Assembly (NCBI RefSeq): GCF_027587205.1
Contig: NZ_JAPDOD010000017.1
Coordinates: forward strand, 62,001 to 126,000
Reading direction: 5' to 3'
DNA from: Solirubrobacter ginsenosidimutans
GTDB taxonomy: Bacteria; Actinomycetota; Thermoleophilia; Solirubrobacterales; Solirubrobacteraceae
DNA length: 64,000 bases
Part shown: positions 52,304-60,662 of the stretch, one piece after another
Layout: every line of letters starts with the position of its first letter
Position numbering within the stretch: position 1 is the stretch's first letter
Notes under the pieces: model-generated
Told to the model about the DNA's origin: nothing
What the model saw: the letters and a program-made list of their open reading frames with translations, nothing else
The model's database searches: none
Made by a program: the position numbers and the translations under genes

Positions 52304-52881
52304 AGGTCGGCGACCCGGAGCGCCAGCCGCGTGTGTTCGAGCTCCGTACCCGCCATCGAGGCCGCCGCCGGGGTGAAGAACTGCTCGAGTTGCGGGACGA
52401 GGTGCTCGACGTACTCGCGCGGGGTCTTCGCGAACCAGTCGCACGCCACGCTGACGCCGGTGACGCTGAAGCGCCACAGCCGGTCGGCGTCCTTGACCAG
52501 TTCGTCGTTGCGCGACAGCGCGCGCCGGCGCGTGTCGTGCCCGTCGATGATCGCGACGACCTCCTCGACCAGCCCGGTCGAGTAGCCGAGCAACGTGAGG
52601 ATCGCCTGGGCCAGCCGCGCGCCCTCCTTCTCGTGGGCGATCCGCACGTCGGACTCGAACATCCCCGGCCCGAAGCCGTCCCGGTAGATCGCCTCCTGGT
52701 CGACCATCGCCCAGCCGACGTCGTGCAGGAGGATGGCGAGCAGCACCACGTCGGCGTCGGCCTCCGGATGCTGCTCGACCAGCCGCTGCGCGTAGCCGAA
52801 GGACAGCGGGATGTGCACGTCGTTCTTGCGCGCCCGCATGTACGGCCGCGCGGCGGCCCAGACCTCCGCGTAGTCGCTCAC
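52300..52881 (-). CDS. HD-domain protein, first of a tandem pair
   Basis: 193 residues from GTG 52879-52881 (GTGA overlap with the preceding gene). Metal-ligand pattern H23 (NDVHIPLSFGYA), H53-D54 (LLHDVGW), H83 (IAHEKEGA), H115 (IDGHDTRRR) and D131 or D133 (LVKDADRLWRF), again dinuclear-type. The sequence parallels its neighbour through the whole length, including the A/F-W-x-x-x-T-P-E segment near the C-terminus, so they arose by duplication and may form a heterodimer. It sits between the phospho-histidine protein and its paralogue. Confidence 0.82.
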   Translation of the reverse strand: MSDYAEVWAAARPYMRARKNDVHIPLSFGYAQRLVEQHPEADADVVLLAILLHDVGWAMVDQEAIYRDGFGPGMFESDVRIAHEKEGARLAQAILTLLGYSTGLVEEVVAIIDGHDTRRRALSRNDELVKDADRLWRFSVTGVSVACDWFAKTPREYVEHLVPQLEQFFTPAAASMAGTELEHTRLALRVADL

Positions 52882-54659
52882 GCCACCAGGGTCACCGTGC
52901 CGCTGTCACCGTCGACGCGGATCCGCTGGCCGGTGACGATCGCGGTGGTCGCCGAGCCGGTGCCGGTCACGGCGGGCAGCCCGTACTCGCGGCAGACGAT
53001 GGCGGCGTGGCTCATCATCCCGCCGATGTCGGTCACGACGGCCGCGATCTGCCCGAAGACCGGCCCCCACGACGGCGCCGTGATGCGGCTGACGAGGATC
53101 TCCCCCGCCTGGATCGAGCCGAGCTCGTCCGCGTCGAGCACCACCCGCGCGACGCCTTCGGCCTTGCCCGGGGAAGCCGCCATGCCACTCAGGCCGCCTT
53201 CGGAATCCCCGCCGGACAACCACTGCCCCACCCGCTCGGACGTGATGCCATAGAGCATGATCGTGAACGGCTCGGTGATCACCGCGGGTGGCTCGTTCAT
53301 CGCCGGTAGCGGCGGCTTGGCGCTCAAAGCCGCCAGGATGTCCTTGCGACGCGCGATCTCCCCCGGCCAGTGGAACGGCCCCGCGCACTCCGCGCCGACC
53401 GCCCAGCCGTTGCCGTAGTCGAAGATCGCCTGCGGGATCTCGTCACGGCGCAGCATGAAGATGTCCTCGGCCTCGCCCCAGAAGCCGGCGTCGGCCAGCA
53501 CCTGGCCCAGCTCGCGCACGCGGCGCCAGAACAGCGACAGCGACCAGTGCTCGATGTAGAAGTTGTGGTTCTCGACGTAGGGGAACACGAGCCGCGACAG
53601 CCCCAGCTTCTCGTCGAACACCGCCTGCGCGTCCTCCGGCAGCAGCGCCCGGTACTCGCTCGTGACGCGGTCGCGCTCGGCGCCGATCGCCTCGGTCGGG
53701 CGGGCGATGTCCTTCCCCGCCCGCAGCTCGGCCACGTAGTCGCGCAGGAAGCCGAACGGGATCTCGAGATGGTCGAGCCAGACCTTGTCACTCGAGTACA
53801 TGCCACTGCCCGAGGAGAAGTTGAACCACGGGTCCATCGCGGCCTCCCAGGCCGCGAGCCACACCTCGTCGCGCACCGCGACGAGCCCGCCGTCCAGGTC
53901 GACGTCGCGCGAGACCGCCATCCGGGCGAGCGCCTTGAGCTCGTCGTCGGGCCGGAAGAGGTCGACCTCGATCCCCTGGACCATCTTCGCGATGCCCAGA
54001 TCGCTGATCCCGGGGAACGCCTCCTGGCAGAACCCGAAGAAGTCCAGATAGGCGACGTAGCCGAGGTTGAGGAACTCGAAGTGGTACTGGAACGCCGTGT
54101 ACGCGAGCTCGATCAGCCGGTTGTAGTCGTGGGTGAACGCGAGGTGCGGGTCCAGGCCCTTGCCGCTCGTGATGTCAGCCAGCGGCACGCGGTCCGGCAG
54201 CGGTTCGAAGCGGATCGACTCCAGCTCGTCGATCACCCCACGGATCTTCGTGTGCCAGTTCTCCAGCAGTGCGGGCCAGTTCTGGAAGTAGAAGCCCGCC
54301 CGCTCGAGGAACTCCGGAACGCGCGCGGGGATGTCAGCTTCCGGCACCCCCACGGGTGACATGTACACGTAGCCGTTGTGCACGCGATAGTCGATCCCGT
54401 TGGCCGGCGGGATCACGTAGTGGCGCGTGTTGTACTGCCCGAGGCAGCGGATCGCGAACTCGACCGTGATCGTGTCGAACGGCTTGAAGACCGTCGGCCA
54501 GTGCTGGGTGTCGGCGAACCAGAAGCGCGCCTCCTCGGCCTCGCGCCGGTCCTCGCGGAAGTGCAGGTAGTACGGGTACAGCTCCTCCCAGCCGGCGGCC
54601 TCGGGCGGCGGAGCGTCGTCGTACGGGCTGGCGAAGCGCTTAATGGTCTGCGTCGACAC
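52878..54659 (-). CDS. PEP-utilising swivel-domain protein with large substrate-type domain
   Basis: 593 residues from GTG 54657-54659, preceded by GAGGAGG with a seven-base spacer; the 5' end overlaps the P450 fusion gene by 20 bases. Residues ~1-480 form an aromatic- and acid-rich domain (ELYPYYLHFREDRREAEEA, FGFCQEAFPGISDLGIAKM) that I compare with the substrate domains of rifampin phosphotransferase-type enzymes. Residues ~495-593 are the mobile phospho-histidine domain of PEP synthase/PPDK: SPGKAEGVARVV, then H551 in GGMMSHAAIVCREYGLPAV. There is no ATP-grasp domain here; that module is on the preceding gene product. It should shuttle a phosphate from the ATP-grasp partner to the bound substrate. 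Confidence 0.85.
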   Translation of the reverse strand: MSTQTIKRFASPYDDAPPPEAAGWEELYPYYLHFREDRREAEEARFWFADTQHWPTVFKPFDTITVEFAIRCLGQYNTRHYVIPPANGIDYRVHNGYVYMSPVGVPEADIPARVPEFLERAGFYFQNWPALLENWHTKIRGVIDELESIRFEPLPDRVPLADITSGKGLDPHLAFTHDYNRLIELAYTAFQYHFEFLNLGYVAYLDFFGFCQEAFPGISDLGIAKMVQGIEVDLFRPDDELKALARMAVSRDVDLDGGLVAVRDEVWLAAWEAAMDPWFNFSSGSGMYSSDKVWLDHLEIPFGFLRDYVAELRAGKDIARPTEAIGAERDRVTSEYRALLPEDAQAVFDEKLGLSRLVFPYVENHNFYIEHWSLSLFWRRVRELGQVLADAGFWGEAEDIFMLRRDEIPQAIFDYGNGWAVGAECAGPFHWPGEIARRKDILAALSAKPPLPAMNEPPAVITEPFTIMLYGITSERVGQWLSGGDSEGGLSGMAASPGKAEGVARVVLDADELGSIQAGEILVSRITAPSWGPVFGQIAAVVTDIGGMMSHAAIVCREYGLPAVTGTGSATTAIVTGQRIRVDGDSGTVTLVA

Positions 54660-56712
54660 CGGAGGTCCTCCTCTGGGCCAGCGGGTTGATGAGCGTGCTG
54701 ACCAGGCTTCCGAGCCCGGTCTCATGGGTCGTGCCAACGACGTGCGGCTTGTTCGCCCAGACCGTCTCGGGACGGGCCTGGAGCAGGACGACGGCGCCGG
54801 TGACATCAATCGCCCACTCGATGTCCTGCGGGCGGCCGTAGTGCCGCTCGACGAGCTTGGCCAGCCGCGCGACGGCCTTGACCTCGACGGGCGTCAGGCA
54901 GGTTCCGACCTCGCCGTCGGCGACGCGGGTCGAGACGACGTCGAGCATCACCTTGTCGACGAGGAAGTGGTCCGGCGTGACCTCGCCGGAGACCACCGCC
55001 TCCCCCACGCCGGGCGCGGCCTCGACCGCGATCTTGGAGCGATCCCCGTTGGAAGGGTTCAGCGTCATCGCCACCCCCGCGGCGCGGGCACCGAACATGC
55101 GCTGGACGACGACCGCCATCTGCGGCTCGTCGATCCCCTTGTCGCGCCGGTAGGCCAGCGCGCGGCCGGTGTTCATCGAGCCCCAGCAGCGTTCGACGTG
55201 ACGGATGACCTCGTCGGCGCCGGTGATCCACAGGTAGGTGTCGTACTGCCCGGCGCAGGAGGCATCGGCGGCGTCCTCGGACGTGGCGCTCGAGCGCACC
55301 GCCACCGCCACGTCGTCGCCGAGCGCCGCATAGGCCGCACGGATCTCCGCCTCCGGCACGCGGCCGGACGCGAACGCCGACGTCGTGACCGCGAAGCCAC
55401 CCGGGACCGGGAAGCCGGCGCGCAGCATCGTCCCCAATGACAGGGCCTTGCCACCCACCTGCGCGACGTCGGCGCAGTCCGAGAGCGCGACGACCTGCAC
55501 CGGCCAGCGCACGTGCACCGCGGCCGGCGCACGGAAGGTCGTGTTCGCGGAGTAGTCGAAGACCTGCTCCGGAACGAGCGACAGCTCCGGCAGCCGCGTG
55601 GTGAGCTCCTCCAGCACGACCCGCTCCTCCAGGCGCGCCAGCGACGCGCCGAGGCAGAAGTGGATGCCGTGCCCGAACGCCAGGTGGCTGCGGGCGTTCT
55701 CGCGCCGCAGGTCGATCGCGGCGGGGTCCGCGAAGACCGCGTCGTCGTGGTTGGCGGAGCCGAGCAGCAGGAGGACGTTGGCGCCGGCCGGCACGTCGAC
55801 CTCGCCGATGCGCGCCTCCTGCAGCGTCCTGCGCTTCCAGGCGAAGACGGGCGTGACGAGCCGCAGCAGTTCCTCGACCGCGGCCGGGATCAGCGACGGA
55901 TCGCGCGTCAACTCCACCCAGCGAGATCGCTGCGAGAGGAGTTCCTTGATGCCACTCGCCAGCAGCGCCGAGGTCGTCTCGTGCCCGGCCGTGAGCTGGC
56001 CGTAGACCAGCCCCGCCATCTCGTCCTTGGTGATCGAGGCGTCGCCGAGCCGCACCAGGTCAGACGGCAGGTCGTCGCGCGGCTCGCGCTCGCGGGCCTC
56101 GATCAGCTCGACGCAGTAGCGCCAGTAGCGCACGAGGTTCTCGGCGTGCTCGACCTGCTCGTCCCCCGGCAGGTCCCCGAAGTTCAGGTACACGCGGCTC
56201 GCCGCCCACTCCTTCACGCGCGGGACGTCCTCGTCCGGGATGCCGAGCAGGCGGAAGATGACCAGCGCCGGCAGCTCGTAGGTCAACGCGGCGACCAGGT
56301 CGACCTGAGCCCGGTCCGCGAAGGCGCCGATCATCGAACCCGCGAGCTCCCGGATCTGCGGTTCCAGCGTCGCCACCCGCCGCGGCGTGAACGCCTGGGC
56401 GATGAAGCCCCGCAGGCGGGTGTGCTCCGGCGGCTGGCGGCCGGAGAGCCCACTGTACGCGCGGAACTCCCCCGCGTGCAGGACCCGCTCCACCGCCGCC
56501 GGGCGCGGCTTGTACGGCGCCTGCGTGTTCTCCGAGCTGAAGACCTTCGGCGCCTTGAAGATCGCGTGGATGTCGGCGTAGCGCGTGACGACCCAATAGC
56601 CGAGCTCCTCGCTGAAGAACACCGGCTCCTCGGCGCGGGCGCGCGCGTAGAAGTCGAACGGATCCTCCAGCTCGAACGGCCGGAACGCGCAGCTGAGTGG
56701 TCTCTCCTCCAC
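54640..56712 (-). CDS. Cytochrome P450 fused to a PEP-synthase-type ATP-grasp domain
   Basis: 690 residues from GTG 56710-56712. Residues 1-~400 are a full P450: FDFYARARAEEPVFFSEEL, oxygen-activation helix LTAGHETTSALL, ExxR in EELLR and the haem loop FGHGIHFCLG with ligand C353. Residues ~408-672 are an ATP-grasp domain of the PEP synthase/PPDK N-terminal type: VGGKALSLG (K422), VAVRSSATSEDAADASCAGQ, MAVVVQRMFGARAAGVAMTL and IEWAIDVTGAVVLLQARPET. No His swivel domain follows; it is encoded by the next gene. The expected chemistry is hydroxylation and ATP-dependent phosphorylation (ATP to AMP and phosphate, as in the family). I do not know an established family with this fusion. Operon of five; LysR divergent. 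Confidence 0.9.
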   Translation of the reverse strand: MEERPLSCAFRPFELEDPFDFYARARAEEPVFFSEELGYWVVTRYADIHAIFKAPKVFSSENTQAPYKPRPAAVERVLHAGEFRAYSGLSGRQPPEHTRLRGFIAQAFTPRRVATLEPQIRELAGSMIGAFADRAQVDLVAALTYELPALVIFRLLGIPDEDVPRVKEWAASRVYLNFGDLPGDEQVEHAENLVRYWRYCVELIEAREREPRDDLPSDLVRLGDASITKDEMAGLVYGQLTAGHETTSALLASGIKELLSQRSRWVELTRDPSLIPAAVEELLRLVTPVFAWKRRTLQEARIGEVDVPAGANVLLLLGSANHDDAVFADPAAIDLRRENARSHLAFGHGIHFCLGASLARLEERVVLEELTTRLPELSLVPEQVFDYSANTTFRAPAAVHVRWPVQVVALSDCADVAQVGGKALSLGTMLRAGFPVPGGFAVTTSAFASGRVPEAEIRAAYAALGDDVAVAVRSSATSEDAADASCAGQYDTYLWITGADEVIRHVERCWGSMNTGRALAYRRDKGIDEPQMAVVVQRMFGARAAGVAMTLNPSNGDRSKIAVEAAPGVGEAVVSGEVTPDHFLVDKVMLDVVSTRVADGEVGTCLTPVEVKAVARLAKLVERHYGRPQDIEWAIDVTGAVVLLQARPETVWANKPHVVGTTHETGLGSLVSTLINPLAQRRTSGVDADH

Positions 56713-56756
56713 TGCCCGGCGACGGTACGCACCGACCTTGTGCGGATCAAGACGAA

Positions 56757-56772
56757 TTCACACGCCTGTGAA
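56757..56772. promoter_or_regulatory. Inverted repeat TTCACA-N4-TGTGAA, probable LysR box
   Basis: Perfect six-base arms around CGCC, in the 85-base gap between the divergent P450-fusion and LysR starts. LysR proteins bind T-N11-A-type inverted repeats in such positions, and none other is seen in this gap. Confidence 0.6.
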
Positions 56773-56797
56773 AGGCAGGGCCTATCATCGGCACACC

Positions 56798-57703
56798 GTG
56801 GAGCTCCGGCAACTCCGATCCTTCGTCGCCGTCGCCGAGGAGCTGCACTTCCGCCGCGCCGCCGAGCAGCTGCACCTCTCGCAGCCGAGCGTCTCGCAGC
56901 AGGTGCGGACCCTGGAGGACGAGCTCGGCGTGCGGCTGTTCGAGCGCAACCGCCGCGGCGTCTCGCTCACCCCCGCAGGCGTTGGCCTGCTCGACGACGC
57001 GCGCGACGTCCTGGCCCGCGCGACGCGCGCGGCGGAGCGGGCCAAGGAGGCCGGCGCCGGCTCGCGCGGCCGTCTGCGCCTCAGCCTCACCCGCTCGCTC
57101 ACCGGCGGGCTGGCGGGCGAGATCGTCGAAGCCTTCCGCGCCCGCTACCCGGAGGTCTCGCTCGAGTTGTCGGTCGGCTACACGAGCCTGCACGCCGAGC
57201 AGTTGCGCCACGACCTGATCGACGTCGCCTTCGTGCGCCCGCCGCTGCTGGACGCAGCGATCGAGGAGCACGAGCTCGCCCGCGAGCCGCTGGTCTGCGT
57301 CCTGCCCTCCCGGCACCGCCTCGCCCGCCGCCGCGCGATCGCGCCCGACGACCTGCGCGCGGAGCCGCTGGTCTGGTGGCCGCGCGACCACGGCCCGGGC
57401 CCGTGGGAGGAGATGCTGTCCGCGGTCTACGGCGAGGGCCGCGCGCCCGCCGTCATCCGCACCGAGCCGGAGGAGGAACGGCTCGTCCGAGCGGTCGCCG
57501 AGGGCGCGGGCGTGAGCTTCATCATGCTCGAGCGCTCGCGCACACTGCGCATCCCCGGCGCCGTCTTCCGCCGCTTCACCGCTCCGGAGCCGACGGTCGG
57601 CATCGCGCTCGCCTGGCGGCGCGGAACCGGCCTCCCGGTCGTGGCCCGCCTACGCGAGGTCGCCGAGGGCGTCGCCCGCGGGCGCGAAGCCGTGCACGAG
57701 TGA
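56798..57703 (+). CDS. LysR-family regulator divergent from the P450-phosphotransferase operon
   Basis: 301 residues from GTG 56798. N-terminal winged helix: ELRQLRSFVAVAEELHFRR, AAEQLHLSQPSVSQQVRTLEDELGVRLFER. Effector domain follows (LRLSLTRSLTGGLAGEIVE, LEL-SVGYTSLHAEQL). It starts 85 bases from the operon and shares its control region, the classical LysR arrangement in which the protein activates the divergent genes on binding an inducer derived from the substrate pathway. Its 3' end overlaps the convergent GGDEF-EAL gene by 54 bases. Confidence 0.9.
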   Translation: MELRQLRSFVAVAEELHFRRAAEQLHLSQPSVSQQVRTLEDELGVRLFERNRRGVSLTPAGVGLLDDARDVLARATRAAERAKEAGAGSRGRLRLSLTRSLTGGLAGEIVEAFRARYPEVSLELSVGYTSLHAEQLRHDLIDVAFVRPPLLDAAIEEHELAREPLVCVLPSRHRLARRRAIAPDDLRAEPLVWWPRDHGPGPWEEMLSAVYGEGRAPAVIRTEPEEERLVRAVAEGAGVSFIMLERSRTLRIPGAVFRRFTAPEPTVGIALAWRRGTGLPVVARLREVAEGVARGREAVHE

Positions 57704-60523
57704 GCCGAGCTGGTAGCACAGCACGCGCGCGCGGCCGATCTGGAAGCGACTCCACGGGCGCTGCTCGACCGCGTAGGCCTCGAGGTGGCCGACGGTCTCG
57801 CCCGCGTGGGTGATCGGGAGCGTCAGGCAGGAGCCGAAGCCGCGGGCGCGCAGTGCGGCCGCCGCCTCCGGATCGGCGGCCGGATCGTCGGCGAGCAGCT
57901 GGATCGCCCGGGCGGTCGCCGGTCCCGTGAGGCGCACCTCGTCGGCCTGCAGCTCGAGCGCCAGCGGGCGCAGACACGCCTCGAGCTCGGCGGGCGTCGT
58001 GACCGCCGACAGCCGCCGCGCGAGCAGCTCCAGGCGGCGGTCGTGGTCCTCTGCGCCCGCCGCGTCCGCCAGCGTGGCCTCGAAGGAGTGCAGGCACGCC
58101 GCGGTCGCCTCCGGTGCCACCGGCACCCACGGCGCGGACGGGCGCGCGATGCCATAGCCCTGCCCGTAGGCGACGTCGAGGTCGGCGAGCCGTTCGAGCT
58201 CGGGCAGCGTTTCGACGCCCTCGGCGCAGACCGCGGCGTCGATGTCACGCGCGTAGCGCACGAACGAGCTGATCAGCGGCGCCTTGGCCGGATCGGTGTC
58301 CACGCCCGTGGTCAGTGCGCGGTCGAGCTTGATGATGTCCGGCTGCAGGCGCATCACGTGGGTGAGGCCCGCGTAGCCGGCGCCGGTGTCGTCGACCGCG
58401 AGCCGGGCGCCGCGCGCCCGCAGGCTCGCCAGCGCGCGCAGGATCGCCGGGTCGCCGGAGACCAGCTCGTTCTCGGTGATCTCGACCACGAGGCCTTCGA
58501 GGCGCTCCGGGAGCACCCGCATGACCTGGTCGGAGAGCAGCGACGACGGGCTCAGGTTGAACGTGAGGTAGGTGCCCGCCGGGCGGGTGGGAGCGAGCGC
58601 GAGCGCGGCCAGGATCGCCTTGGCCTCGAGCGCGTAGCCGAGCCCGCAGCGGTGCGCCTGGGCGAACCAGAGGTCGGGACCGCGGCGCGGCTCGCGGTTG
58701 AAGCGCGACAGGGACTCGTAGCCCGCGACGCGCCCGGTACGCAGGTCCATGATCGGCTGGAAGACCATCGTGATGCCGTTCGGGTCCTCGAGCACGGCCT
58801 CGATCTCGGCGCGCTGCTCGTCGTCGCGGGCGAACCACTGCGAACGCGAGCCGTGCGGGCCTTGCTCGAGCCGCGGCGCATACAGCGTCGCGTGGCGCTT
58901 GCCGCTGCGCTTGGCCTCGTACATCGCGAGGTCGGCCTTGCGCAGGAACTCCTCGACGCCGCGGTCCTGGAGCGTGCTCAGCGCCATGCCGACGCTCGCC
59001 GAGACGACGGCGTCGCCCGACGCGAGCGCGACGGGCTGGCGCAACGCCTCCAGGACCCGCGCGGCGGTCGCTTCCAGCGCGCCCGGGTCGGCGAGGTTCT
59101 CGACGAGCACGCCGAACTCGTCGCCGCCGAGCCGCGCGGCGGTGTCGCCGGCGCGCAGGCAGGCGGTGAGGCGGTTCGCGACCTCCTGCAGCAGCCGGTC
59201 GCCGTCGGCGTGTCCGCGCGTGTCGTTGGTCGCCTTGAAGTCGTCGAGGTCGAGGAACAACACGCCGACCTGCGCGTTGCTGCGCGCGCCGCGGTTGAGC
59301 GCGTGCTCGGTGCGGTCATAGAAGAGCGCGCGGTTGGCGAGCCCGGTCAGCGCGTCGTGGAACGCGCGATGGCGCAACTGCTCCTCGAAGGCCTTGCGGT
59401 CCTCGACGTCGCGCACGGTGAGCACGATGCCCTGCACCCGCGGGTCCTCGAGCAGGCTCGAAGCGACGGCGGCGACGTGGCGATAGGCGCCGTCGGCGTA
59501 GCGCATCCGCCACTCCAGCTCCCCCGGCGTGTCGGCCTTGTCGGCGACGCTGCGCACGAACGCGCGCACCCGCGCGCCATCCTCGGCGTGCACGTAGTCC
59601 AGCAGCGGTGAGCCCTCCGCCTCCGTCTCCCATGCCGGGCCGAAGATCGGCTCGACGGAGCCCGTGAGCATCCGCAGCGTCCCGTCGGCGGCGACGATCA
59701 TGATGCAGTCCGACGAGTTGCCGACGATCGTCTGCAGCCGCTCGCGCCCGTCCTGGGCGGTGCGCTGCAACTCCAGCGCGTTCTCGATCCGCCCGCGGCG
59801 CTCCTGGGCGAACAAGGCCAGCAGCCCGCCCAGCGGGAGGACCGCCACCAGCAGCGCCGGGTGCACGGCGCCGGCCAGCGCGGCCAGGAAGCCGATCGGC
59901 GCGAGGCCCGCGTCGACGAGGGCGACCCAGGCGAAGCCATGCAGCTCGGTGCGCGGGTCCAGGCCGAGCCCGACCCGCAACCGGAACCACGAGATCGCGA
60001 CATCGGCGACCACGAACGCGACCAGCGCGGCGAGGCACGCCACGGCGGTCGCCCAGACGCCCGTGGTCGGACCGGCGAGGGCCATGACGAGCGCCGGCGG
60101 CACGGAGAAGGCGGAGTCCGCGATCGGCAGCACCAGCCGCTGCGGCGCGGCCTGCCGCCGCACGATCTTCGTCAGCGTCCCCGGCAGCTGCGCGACGAGC
60201 ACGACGACCGGCACGAGCGCGGGCGGCAGCAGGACCAGCATCGGGATGAACGCGAGCTGGACCGGCGTCGTGACGCCTTCGCCGACCTCGAAGCTGACCT
60301 GCCGGAGCAGGGCGTAGATCACCACGAGCAGCAGCGCGGTGCCCCAGGCCAGGTGCCCTTCCGGCCAGAGCACCGCCATGACGACGGCCGCCAGCACGAA
60401 CAGGCACCCGACGACGAGTTCGGTCAGCAGCTCGCGCCGCTCGGCCCGGCGGGTGGCTCGGGCCCGAGCCAGCTCGATGTGATCGAGGGCGTCCGAGGAG
60501 AGCTCTTTGAGCGAAGAGCCCAT
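57650..60523 (-). CDS. Membrane GGDEF-EAL protein with PAS and C-terminal GAF
   Basis: 957 residues. Six or seven membrane helices fill residues 30-240 (MASE-like sensor), then a PAS domain (~265-390: LQTIVGNSSDCIMIVAADG). GGDEF at 466-470 within ARLGGDEFGVL looks active; the EAL motif is present as E603-S-L-S-R (ExLxR kept), and NELVSG, DDTGAGYAGL and EGVET are near-canonical, so phosphodiesterase activity is plausible though DDFGTGY is altered to DDTGAGY. A GAF-like segment occupies ~800-957. A bifunctional c-di-GMP turnover protein. It is divergent from the small exported protein gene, with an 18-bp inverted repeat between them. Confidence 0.88.
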   Translation of the reverse strand: MGSSLKELSSDALDHIELARARATRRAERRELLTELVVGCLFVLAAVVMAVLWPEGHLAWGTALLLVVIYALLRQVSFEVGEGVTTPVQLAFIPMLVLLPPALVPVVVLVAQLPGTLTKIVRRQAAPQRLVLPIADSAFSVPPALVMALAGPTTGVWATAVACLAALVAFVVADVAISWFRLRVGLGLDPRTELHGFAWVALVDAGLAPIGFLAALAGAVHPALLVAVLPLGGLLALFAQERRGRIENALELQRTAQDGRERLQTIVGNSSDCIMIVAADGTLRMLTGSVEPIFGPAWETEAEGSPLLDYVHAEDGARVRAFVRSVADKADTPGELEWRMRYADGAYRHVAAVASSLLEDPRVQGIVLTVRDVEDRKAFEEQLRHRAFHDALTGLANRALFYDRTEHALNRGARSNAQVGVLFLDLDDFKATNDTRGHADGDRLLQEVANRLTACLRAGDTAARLGGDEFGVLVENLADPGALEATAARVLEALRQPVALASGDAVVSASVGMALSTLQDRGVEEFLRKADLAMYEAKRSGKRHATLYAPRLEQGPHGSRSQWFARDDEQRAEIEAVLEDPNGITMVFQPIMDLRTGRVAGYESLSRFNREPRRGPDLWFAQAHRCGLGYALEAKAILAALALAPTRPAGTYLTFNLSPSSLLSDQVMRVLPERLEGLVVEITENELVSGDPAILRALASLRARGARLAVDDTGAGYAGLTHVMRLQPDIIKLDRALTTGVDTDPAKAPLISSFVRYARDIDAAVCAEGVETLPELERLADLDVAYGQGYGIARPSAPWVPVAPEATAACLHSFEATLADAAGAEDHDRRLELLARRLSAVTTPAELEACLRPLALELQADEVRLTGPATARAIQLLADDPAADPEAAAALRARGFGSCLTLPITHAGETVGHLEAYAVEQRPWSRFQIGRARVLCYQLGSLVHGFAPAGDALGDLA

Positions 60524-60574
60524 TACCGTGCGGATCGGCGGGCTCAGGCGCGCATTGAGCGGCCACCGGGCCCA

Positions 60575-60592
60575 ATGTCAGCGGACTGACAT
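60575..60592. promoter_or_regulatory. Inverted repeat ATGTCAG-N4-CTGACAT
   Basis: Perfect seven-base arms around CGGA in the 139-base gap between divergent starts (60523 and 60663). It is likely an operator, or a hairpin in either leader. Nothing else notable is in this gap. Confidence 0.5.
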
Positions 60593-60662
60593 CGCCAACA
60601 CTCGTCCAGCAGACCCCGGTCAGGCGTCAAAGAACCCCGCAGGCGACCGATCAAGTACGGGT

